This document shows positions 14,159 to 26,100 of a stretch of 64,000 nucleotides of DNA, in pieces (the stretch's first letter is position 1; each line of letters begins with the position of its first letter). The notes under the pieces are model-generated. The model was not told where the DNA came from. It did no database searches and saw only the letters and a program-made list of their open reading frames with translations. The stretch is from Amyelois transitella (Eukaryota; Arthropoda; Insecta; Lepidoptera; Pyralidae). The stretch lies in the NCBI RefSeq assembly GCF_032362555.1, contig NC_083531.1, positions 868,001-932,000 on the forward strand. Reading direction: 5' to 3'. Both the position numbers and the translations under genes were made by a program.

Positions 14159-17100
14159 TCACCCTTCACTCGGGATTTCCGGCGCGATCTCGTTTAATGT
14201 GTTTTCATCTTTCTGAAATGAAGAAAATAAATCAGAGATATGTTACGCCTTAAAATGAATACATCGACAAACATCCCTTACGGACAGACAGAGTCAACAA
14301 TGTCGAAAATACTGGATTAAATTTAAATATTGAAACACTATTATATTAGATTAGGACCACTCCATCTCTTTCCCATGAATGTCGTAAGTGGCGTCTAGAA
14401 CATAGACTTATAAACTTGGGATGCTTTTTTTAGGCGATGGACTAGCAACCTGTCAATATTTCAATCTCAATCCCATCATCAAGCCATACAACTGAACGTG
14501 GCCTTTCGGTATTTTCAATTGTCTTCCCCTTAGTGGATAAAGACGTGATTACATGTACCTATGTGAGTAAATCATCTGTTAGGTTGCATGTGTTTTTGCA
14601 TGCCATCACTAGTTAAATGCGCGAAATGTATATGCTTTGTAACACCTATAATTGTACCGCATTTATAGCATATAAAGTATTTGTATATTATTTTGTGTAC
14701 ATTGGCTGCCTCACCTGTGCGTGTCTATGTAGCGTGTGCGCGCGCAGCGTGGCCCGCTGGGCGAAGGCGGCGCCGCACGCGCACGAGAACGGCCGCTCGC
14801 CGGAGTGCGTGCGCTCGTGGGCGAACAGCACGCTTTTGCGCTGAAATATTAATATTTTAAGATTTAAAGACATTATAAGTTCATAATGACTTTAATGTGG
14901 ATGAAGCGAAGGAAGTATGCAGAGAGCGTGGCAATTGGAAGGAGGTAGTCTCTGCCTACCCCTCCGGGAAAGAGGCGTGATTTTATGTATGTATGTATTA
15001 GTACATACTATTTACTAATTTATGTACACAGAAAACATCGACACTGATAATCACAAGAAACAAAATAACATAGGTTCTGCTTATTTCAAAAGAAATCTCC
15101 TCCAGCAGACCCGAGATAGGAGATAAGACGGAAAGAGTGACAGAACAGAAATAAAATATAATTAAATATATATGTAAATAACAAATAATAAACTTACATA
15201 AAATACATATATACAATATATTATACCGAATTAGCAAAGCTTCGAGAGGTAATAGTTTTTAATTTTTTTTTTTTAATAATACAGTAATAAAAAATAAATT
15301 CTCAACATTAAACTATGTATTCTTTCGTCCAAATTACTAATCTAAATTTGAATAATTGTGAAGTGTGTTTCTGTATTGATACTCAAGTTATAGATATTGA
15401 TATTCAAGTCAATCCATCTATTTCCCATGGATGTCATAAAAGGCGACTAAGGGAATTGTTAAATCTTCATGGTTTTGATTTCATTTATGAACACCGTGGC
15501 CTTTCATTCTTTTGAAGATTGCCAACTCTAGTCTTCCCCACAAGGTTATATAGACGTGATTAGGTATATGTATGTAAGTCAATGGAAAAAAAAATGGATG
15601 TCAATGGAAATAGTGGCACAACTGACCGTGAAGCTCCTGTGGCACACCGCGCACGTCTCGGACGGCGGCGCGTGCGCGTGCGCGGCGCGGGCGTGCGCGC
15701 GCGCCGCCGAGCGCGAGCTGTACGCGCGCCCGCACGTGTCGCAGCTGGAATTATACAGTTACATATAACCACGTCTATATCTCTTGCGGGGTAGACAGAG
15801 CATACGGTCTCGACACGATTTTTACAGCGTGTCACTATCTGAAACTCGGCATCATTTTGTGCCATACAGCTGAGCGTGGAATTTCAGTCGTTTCGAGACT
15901 ACAGGGTGACTTTTAATTCAACTGCATAAATTTTACTGTTAAGTGTACTCATCTATAGGATATTTAAAAACGTTTAAAGAAAATTATCAGTTCATATTTC
16001 AGAAAGTACGAAAAAAAAATAAAATATCAAAATCCACGATCCTAAATACGTCATATCACCCCGCGACAAATACCAAAAGCGACGCGTAAGATTCAGAGGT
16101 CAACGACACAATTCATTCAGCTGAGCGATCTCGACAACTCTGTACTTTACTTGATCTTGATACTAGAAAAATAATTAATTTTTCAGACATTTATTTACAT
16201 GTTTAGTTTTAATTTCTTTTTGTACCATTGGTCTGTATTAAAGCGTGTGACGTAGTTTTTGAGGGTTTTTTAAATGTGAAAATGATGACGTTTAATTTAA
16301 ATAAAAATAGGCTCAAACGGCTCAGAAGCATGGGTATAGTCTATGTTTTAAAGGATTCAGTTGGTTTAAATGTCACCCTGTATACGCTCTGTCTACTACG
16401 TGAAGGACAAAGACGTGATACATTTATGTATATATATAATTAATACCTGTGTTGTTTAGGGACACCGTGAGCTGAAGACAAATGGCCGGCGAGAGACGAA
16501 ACTGTCACAAAATGCTGCGAGCAATGCGGACAGGAGTGCCTGATAAACAATATCATTAGATTAGATTAATAAATATACATACATATAATCACGTCTATAT
16601 CCCTTGCGAGATATGCAGAGCCGACAGTCTTGAATAGACTGAAAGGACATGTATATATAGCTTTATATAGCTTCATAATTTAATTGAGATTCAAATAGTA
16701 ACAGGTTGCTAGCCCATTGCCTAAAAGGCAAATCCCAAGTTTATAAGCCTATCCCTTAATGGCCTTTTACGACATCCATTGGAAATATACGTAGTGGTTC
16801 TACACTTAAGTGCTAATTAATATAGTTTGATGGAAAAATACACATTTTATTATTTATAGACATAGGTACATGGTTATTTACGTGATTTAAATTCCCTCAC
16901 GGTATTAAATTACTACTACTCTACTCACTTGTAAGATGAAGCGTCACGATGTCTTTTCGCCCTTTTGAAATGTATCCGCAGATTTTCCTGTAAATAAAGA
17001 GACTATCAAAATTAAAAAAAGTTTAAGTAACACTGTAATAAAATCGACTAATTGAAGCATAAATTTGAACATAATAACGAGTAATTTAATCATATGAATT

Positions 17101-20100
17101 CAATCATAATTACAACTAAATGAGATCAAAATTACGACTAAATTTTATCATAATAACGACTGAATCAGATCATAATTACGACCAAATTTGATTATAATTA
17201 CGAAAGAATTAGATCGTAATTACGACCAAATTTGGTCACAATTACGACCAAATAGATAGATAGATAGATAGATAGATAATTCATTTATTTGATTTGCTAC
17301 ACACAATTTACAATGAACATACGGAATACAAATTAATTAGGGTGTGAGTTGCAGCAATACAAAAAGGTCACAACTCAACGAATTTATTGCTATAGAGCAA
17401 TACGCTGATTTTCAGTTATGACCTAGGTGCTAGTGCAGGTCAATCTGCGTACGTAATAAAAATAAACAAAGACTCGTGTCGTGATCGTGACTTAAAAGTT
17501 TCATTTGTATAAGTGTGATAAATGTAGCGGCTTAATAACCAAAAGAGTATCTAAAATATTTGAAAATTCAACACATGCCCCGGCATCGCTTGTGTAACGT
17601 TATAAACCTTTCTTGAAACATTTATTTAAATATATAATGGGAATGGAATAAAAGAGTACATGAGAAGCAGAAACCGCCATCAGTGCCGAATATGCAAGTT
17701 CTGCAGATCCAAAAGATGCCTGCGGAATTTAACTTTGAACAAAGTGATAGATGCTTGAAGCCTAATGGGGGGAGGTATATTATTCCAACATTTAGTGGCC
17801 TGGTAGCGGAAGCTGCCCCTGAATGCAGCCGTTTTGTGTCGATAAGTTAGTAATGGGGGCCGACATGATCTCGCGTTATGCTGGGTGTTGAATTTTATTT
17901 TAGAGTGGAGATACTCAGGGATCCCGTGTCTTATTACTCCGAATAATAAACTAGCAAGATGTAGTTGCCTGCGCGAGTCCATATTTAACATGGAGGCCTT
18001 GTTAAGGTATGGCGTAATGCGACTTCGAGGTGGAATATCAAAACAAAATCGGCAGCATGCATTTTGGACACGTTGAATTAATCGCCGAGTTCTCTCCAAT
18101 AAGCGAGGCCCATAGACAACATCCCCGTAATAGGCTATTTTACACCATGTAAAAAAAAATATAAAAATGCACGTATCTTATAGATTTTGTAAAAAATAAA
18201 AGAAAAACATCGATCATTATTCATAAAAGTGCAATATGGATTTTATAATTCAATTTAAAAAATCCTCTTTTTTAATCTGTTCTTCAAAAGTCGAAAACGC
18301 TATCCGCCATGTTGGGTACTGATGTGACGTCATACTTTTAGTAAACAAATATCGAATCGAAAACATATTGATGATGTCAGGCTCTGTTTATTTTGAAATT
18401 TTAAAATTTCTATCACGTTTTTGGGTTTTTACTCTTTAATAATTTAATAGAATCATGGAAGACGGTTTTGTGAAAGCAGACAATATAAATCTACCGAGGA
18501 TTAATACGTTGATGGTGGCGAAATTTTTTGCGTCCAATCCCGATTTCTGTTCTGCTGAGTTAAGAAATGTTAAAACAACGATGTAAGTATTTATTGTATT
18601 AAACATTCTCTTACAATACACAATTATAATAGGTAAATTATTACACAACCAATCCAACATAACCTATTTTTTGTATTGTTTACTAAAAGTATGACGTCAC
18701 GAGTCAAAACAACATGGCGGATGGCGTTTTCGCGCGAAAATACAAAATCATAAATAATAAATAGTTTTTAGAGCACTTTTCGGCTTCAAAAAATTTTAAT
18801 AAAAATTCTATAGGTATAACACAGTCTCAGGATTGATTTAAAACAGTTTTCAAAAAAGAGTGTAATAGCCTATTGAGCCGCGATAAAACCAGAGCCTCAC
18901 ACAACCTAATACGTACATTCTCTGACAAAAAATTTCTAACCTTGTATAAAACCTTCAGACGAAAGAAGCAGTTTCTGACGACCTCCAACACGTGTTTCTC
19001 GAAACGAAGCTCACCATCCATAACTATGCCCAGGTTTTTCGCCTCATCGACTCTTTCCACAGCTGAACCTAGCAATGTTATTTTAGGATTACTGCTTATA
19101 GTCTTCTGAATTTGAACTCTAGTACCAAGGATTAGCGTTTTAGTCTTCGAAGGGTTTAGTACTAACGAGTTTTTAGCTGACCAATCGGCGATAAGTTCCA
19201 GGTCCTCATTCATTTTAACCACTGCAGATGATACTTCTTCTGGCTTGTGTGAAATGTATAACTGTACGTCATCCGCGTAACAGTGATATCTGCAATGCCT
19301 AATGACGTTAGTTAGATCGGCACTATAGATTATGAAGAGGAGGGGCCCGAGTATAGATCCTTGAGGGATCCCACGGTTCACTGGTTTGGGAGTAGACATG
19401 AGGTATGAACCATCCTCTTTTGTCAGTTTAACTCGCTGCGATCTGCCGAAAAGGTAGCTATGAAACCATCTGACGCAATGATGATCTAGGCCGTAATACG
19501 CTAACTTTGAAAGAAGCAGAGAGATGTCAAGGCTATCAAAAGCACGCGAATAATCCAGTAAAGTGAGCAAAGTACCACGACCCTCATCCTGCTCAGCCAA
19601 TATATTATCAGTGACGTCAATCAAAGTAGTGAGGGTGCCACGGCTCCTGCGAAAACCAGACTGTAACGTAGGCAATATTTTATTTGCTTCGATGTATTTC
19701 GAAAGTTGTAACTGTGCTGCTTTTTCAAGAACCTTCGAAAGATAAGATAGCAGGCTTATTGGTCTAAGGTCAGATAAGCTACTGGGATTGTTAGTCTTAG
19801 GGATCGGAGTAACCACAGCCTCCCTCAGGATCGGAGTAACCAAATTTGATCATAATTACGACAAAATTCTATCATAATAACGACTGAATCAGATCATAAT
19901 TACGAGCAAATTTGATCATAATTACGACCAAACTTAATCATAAATATGACCAAATTCGATCACATTTACGACCAAATCCCAACTAATATCCCGTACATCC
20001 ATCTCAGTTTGGTCCAAAGGTTCGGCTGGCAGAGAATGCCTTGTGGCATTAAGTCCACCTGTTGTAAATTTTACGTGCATATAGTTTGACGGCCTCTGTG

Positions 20101-23100
20101 GCGCAGCGGTAGTTCACTTGTCTGTGTCACCGGAGGTCCCGGGTTCGAATCCCGGCCAGAGTATGATGAGAAACGAACTTTCTCTGATTGGCCTGGGTCT
20201 TGGATGTTTATCTATATAAGTATTTATTATTATTATAAAATATGGTATCGTTGTGTTAGTATCTCGTAACACAAGTCTCAAACTTACATCGAGGCTAACT
20301 CAATCTGTGAAATTTGTCCCGTATATATTTATATTTAAATAAATAAATCATATAAAATTACCGGAGTCTTGAACTTCAGATCGCACTCCACACAATAGTG
20401 GTCTGTCTGTTCGTGCACCGCTCTGATGTGTCTCCTCAGCAAGCTTGGGTACACGAAACTGCTAGGACACTGGGCGCATTGCAACATTCGCGATTTGTCG
20501 TGGCGACTGAAAAGAAATTGGATTAAAGTGAAATAATATTTTATTACCAAAACATACATACATATAATCACGTCTATATACCTTGTGGGATAGACAGAGC
20601 CAACAGTCTTGAAAATACTGGTAGGCCACTTTCAACTGCTAAGCTTAATGTTAGAATTTCAGATTGAGATTTGAGATTCAAATAGTGACAGGTTGCTAGC
20701 CGATCGCCTCAAAGAAGAATCCCAAATTTATAAGCCTATCGCGCTTAGTCGCTTTTTCGACATCCACGGGAAAGACCGACATTATTGACAGCTCCTATTT
20801 CCAATAATATTTTTTTTTTATTTTCTCCCGAAATTAGCCAAAGTTAAGTAGACGCGTAAACACAAACGAAGGACTTAACTATATCTGTGCTAAATTTAAT
20901 TTTATATCACGTCTATTTTCCTTGCGAGGTAAACAGAGCCAACAGTCTTGAAAAGACTGGTAGGCCACGATCAACTGTTTGGCTTAATGATAGCAACGAG
21001 ATTCAAATAGTTTCTTATTATTTATTGATTTTAAACTATCTGGTGCCTGCAAATTCGTCCGCTATTAAACAGAATGTCATTGATAATTGCAATAAAAATA
21101 AGCCATATAAAATATAATATAAAATGGGCCATATTACCCCTATGGGAAGTATGGGAATTTTTGTATACTTGTACTAAACAGTTTTCAAACTGAACTAAAA
21201 AAAAGAAAAGAATATAGATGTGATTATGTATAAAAAATAAAATTACTCACGCGGCATGCACTCTCAGAGTCTCCAAGCTCTTGAACAGTTCCCCGCAGCG
21301 GTGACACGCGTGCCTGTCGCTTGTGTGAGAACGCGCGTGGCGTTGCATTACTGTGCGTTTGCTGAATTAAAAAAATAAACAACTTTTTTTTATTATTTAA
21401 AATTTACTTATTATATTTTTTTTACATTTACAAACATGCCATGTTGTTTCCGGCACCAATAAAAAAAAAGACTATGACGACTCTGTCTTGTTCCCATGGA
21501 TGTCGTAAAAGGCGACAAAGGGATAGGCTTTTATATATTATAGGCCGAACTAGCAAAGGCCAGTTTGAGAGAGCAATGGATAAATATTTGAAACAATTTC
21601 TCAGATATATAAAAAAATTATATTCCACCATAATGGCTACGTAATATTTTTAAATAACCTACGTATTTCATTCTTTATTTTATGAAAGTAAATCTGTATC
21701 TCAACACGAATAGGTGTATGTTTATTAAAAAATTAAAAACGATTTTGTGTCTCACTTGGATGTGAACGAGCAATGCTGACAGCGGTAGGTGGCGCTGTTG
21801 TCGGTGTGCGCTATAGCGTAATGTTCCAGCAAATGTTGGCGGGCGCCGCGCTGGATACCGCATACTTTGCATGAGTACCTAGATATATTAAAATAAACAA
21901 TGAAAAAAATTTAACTTTTAAATACAATATGTATAAAATAAACATACATACATATGGTCACGTCTATATCCCTTGTGGGGTAGACAGAGTCAACAGTCTT
22001 GAAAAGACTGATCGGCCACGTTCAGCTATTTGGCTAGCCCATCGCCTAAAAAAAGAATCCCAAGTTTGTAAGCCTGTCCCTTAGTCGCCATTTACAACAT
22101 CCATGGGATAGAGATGGAGTGGTCCTATTCTTTTTTGTATTGGTGCCGGGAACCACACGGCTCTTCACATTGCAATTTCAGATAATAAATACCCATTTTT
22201 AATTCATATAATCACGTCTATATCCCTTGCGGGGTAGACAGAGCCAACAGTCTGGAAAAGATTAAATGGCCAAGTTCAACTATTTGGCTTAATGATAGAA
22301 TTGAGATTCAAATAATGACAGGTTGCTAGCCCGTCGCCTAAAAAAGATCTCAAGTTTGTAAGCCCATCCCTTAGTCGCCTTTTACGAAATCCATGGGAAA
22401 GAGATGAAGTGGTCCTGTTCTCATTTGTATTAGTGCCGAGTACCACACGACAAACTTTATGTACGTATATTTTTATATTCAATTTGTATCATATACCTGG
22501 TAGTATGAGACTTCATATGCCCACGCAGCGAGACGGCGGTGGGGCAGTATTGAGAGCAGATCTCACATTTCAGGGAGCCATTCTCCTGAGGGAAACATAT
22601 TTTCCTTATTAGCACATAGAATAGGATAACTGTTCTTTCGATTCAATCTCAAAATATAAAAATACGATTTATTTTCAACAAAATAAATGGTAGAGGAAAG
22701 TAACCAAATATGGGCTACCATTTTGTTTTTGCCTCAAAAATAAAAAACTATTAAAAAAATAACCATTTATTGTGGTCAAAATAATCACACATACATTTTT
22801 AAAGAGCTAAGTAACAATCATATGTTCTTAATATTATTATGTATATATTATTATCTTGAGCATTAAACAAAATATCAAAATAGATTCTAAATATGGAACA
22901 GGTACTTAAATATGGGCTACTAATAGAAACTTAATATGTCTTCTACGAAAATAACAATTATAAATATTTACCTTATAAGAGATCAAATTACTTTGGTAGA
23001 TGGAAGAAATCACATAATTTACTTACAAAAATCACATATCCAAGTGTCGAACTCTGGCCCAGCACAGTCATTATGTGCCCAGAGCTGACACATTAAACAT

Positions 23101-26100
23101 CTTACCCACAGTTCTCCTGCTGCGTTTTCTGAAAAAAATTCCTGACAAAACATACACGCTGCATCGGCAGTATCAGGAGCCTCTCTTCCTATAGGGGCAT
23201 CTGGTTCACTATCTGAATCAAATTGGACATATTCTTCACTTACACTTTCTTCCTTGGTCTTGGCTTACTTATTTCCTAAACTTCTTTTGCTTGGGTTACT
23301 TATCTTTTGTTTTATTTTCTTTTTCAATTTTCTTCCTACTTGTTGCAATAAGGCCATTTTTATATGGAGACAAAGTTATGACCGAAACCACAGCTGCCCA
23401 TATTTAGGACCATAGTAATAGCCCATATTCGAAATTCTTAACTAAAATAAATTTGATCTTGTACTTTACAAATCATATATAGCAAGCAATAAATCGACCG
23501 AAAATCATAAAATTAAACTTATATTTTGTAATAAAACACATGGTTACAGTATGTAGACCTAATTTTCTTTGATTAAACAACACATTGATACGAACCTCAG
23601 AAAACTTTTCGACAGCAACAACACAAGAACAGCTGACAATGGCGACAGCTCGCGCGCGATTGACGAGAGCGAGTGAGTGCGATGTCAAAGCGAATGAATG
23701 CGATGGACGATCGTCGTTTGTTGTGTCATTCGACTGTAGGTTTTCGAGAATTGTTACTAGCCCATATTAAAGCACTAGCCCACATTTAGTTACTTTCCTC
23801 TATTGTTTTCAACATAACGTAAAGTAAAAAATAAATTTCAGCTTCAAATATTGAGCAGCTTCAACCCTTCGCACCATGCGATTCGCCGAATCTTTCATCA
23901 TACGAACTCAGCATCTCCCTTTCCCGATACATAGAACTAAGGGATGTTTAACAGTAAAAAGTCATTATTCTGGCTTACGCGCACCACTTCAGGCCTCATC
24001 ATGATTACCACCAGGCAAATTGAGGTCAAACGCACTCAAATTATTATAAAAATAAAGTTCAGTTTTACCTTTATTTATTTGACGAAATATTCATATCGCA
24101 ACCATTAGTTTTAAATTCATTCATGTTTTTTAATGTAGAGTTCACGATTTAGATTTAAGAGATCTAAATTTGTAAATTGACGTCCGGTGAAAATGCTGCA
24201 GTGTAGTTTTTTTCCGCCGCTTCTTCTACACAAGCGCTTTGGAAGCGGTAGTAGATATAATTAGATTTAAGTGATGTGACGTCAATAAGTGATACCTTGT
24301 ATCCAATTTTGAAAATAAATCTATTCTATTCTTTTAAGGGAATACTAACACTTGTGTGCTTCTGCATGTGAGTCATAAGAACATCTTCAAAGTTGAACCC
24401 TTTAACGCACTTCTCACACTTGTACAAACTGCGCTGGTACTCCGCCGACTTCGAGCGGTCTTCCATTTCTTTTAGAACCTGCAACATAAATAAATAATTA
24501 ATCTTTATTGTCTCACCAATATCACAAAAAAGTTTACAAAAAAACTTACAAAAATAACTTCATTGGTAGGTATTACGAAAAAGGATTATGGTGGGTTGAT
24601 ACCTAAACTAGGAAGTATCCTGTATCTTAGGATATCAACCCTCCAACCCATTAAATTTATAAATAAAATAAATGCATCAATGCATAGACATTATCTTCTT
24701 TGAGTGATCCCTTGCGGGGTTGAAATATCCAATAGTTATGGAAAACACTGGAAGGCCACATCCAGCTTTATGAAAATATGAGGTTGCTAGCCCATGACCT
24801 ACAAGAGGAATCCCAAGTATATAACCATATTATTTAGTCGCTTTTTATGACATCCATGGGAAAGATATAGAGTGGTTCTATAGGCCAGCATGCTTAACCC
24901 TCTTTGTTATGGATGAAATGATAATGCGTATCAAAAAACCTACCTGTTCCTTAGTCAGCTTTATAACCACATACTCATCGGTCTCCTGCACCATGCGGGA
25001 TGAGAAGCCCTCTTTGACCACTTTCTGTCTCTTTTGCTTTACTTTCTTTGTCTGTCTGTTTGTCATGGCGCTTGTTTGTTGAACTGTATCTTCACTTTGC
25101 ACTTCTGTCTTTACGGGCTCCTCGGTTTTCTGAAAGCCAAATCTTTCTGAGTTTTTAAGTCCATAGAAATGTGTTAAGCGTATTCGTATAAGTTTTCCAT
25201 CAATTACCTACACTTCTTTGCTTGAATTAGAATCATATTATTTTTATAAGTACATTATAAACATCATATCTTATTTACAATACAGACAATGTATAATGTA
25301 AGTTTAACCTTTTGTTTATTGTCTTTAAATAATTTAGAATAGTTGTTTTAAAATAATATTACATATAATACTCGAGTTACCTTTTACCTCGGCCTAAAGT
25401 TTTAGGTTATTGTTAAAATAAAGTGTCTACATAAGAAATATAATGTCTTAAGATTGTGTACAATAAAATTAAAAAAACATTACATACTACTTCCTTCTCC
25501 TTACTCCTAGGAAACAGTTCATCATCAGTCTTCAACATCACAAGTGGCACATCATCATAATAATCACCGTCAGATTCATCATCCTCAGGATACTTGTAAG
25601 TTTCTGTTTTAGTGGTGAAATCGTGGAGTTTGTTAGTGTTTAGTTTTGAGTCCTGAAACAAAAATCGCGCTGGTCTAATGGCATCAAAACAATTTGTACC
25701 TTTATGGTGTAGGTAGCGTGGCTAAGACAAGAGAAAAATGGAAAATGGTGTAACCGCCTTTTGTGTCAAACCAAAAAAGGCACATTTGCGTGCAACTAAC
25801 CATATGTGATTCCTTGTTTTTTTTTATTATACTGGTAAATAAATTAAATTATAAATAAACTTATGAGTCCTGGCATGGCATCATGCAATGGAAATACATT
25901 TTTCTGGAATTGACTAAAATACAATAGCAATACTAATTACTTGTAGTGTCTATTAAGGCCTGGTGTTGTTTTGCGGCTGCGAATATTGGATTCTATTTTA
26001 AAATTAATATAAAAGAAATATTTAAGAAAAAGAAAAAAAAGGTGTGGATGAAGCAAATAAAATATGTAGACTTCATGGAAATGTGCAAATCGAAATATGT

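Larger units (their letters stand above)
17253..19842 (-). mobile_element. 5'-truncated CR1/L2-like LINE inserted in a minisatellite
   Basis: The minus-strand 3' end is a (TATC)n run at 17253-17276. Reverse transcriptase reads from 19843 down to about 18876: VVTPIPKTNN, DLRPISLLSYLSKVLEK, GIPQGSILGPLLFIIY and the catalytic YADDVQLY. The C-terminal piece is 18099-17680. Between them lies an inverted-repeat element (18132-18871). Both flanks are the same minisatellite, with accaaat at each edge. The order of RT motifs and the microsatellite tail point to a CR1/L2/Kiri-type element; the exact clade is unsettled. Confidence 0.85.

Noticed and set aside
13875-14160. A CpG-containing block plus AATAAA and TATAA-like motifs that first suggested a solo long terminal repeat
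   Set aside because: The right part is the last exon and 3' UTR of the ZAD gene, and no matching second repeat, target duplication or primer-binding site is visible.
15560-15865. Arg/Ala-rich open frames on both strands
   Set aside because: They are off-frame readings of GC-rich zinc-finger exon 12 (15627-15744) and flanking SINE.
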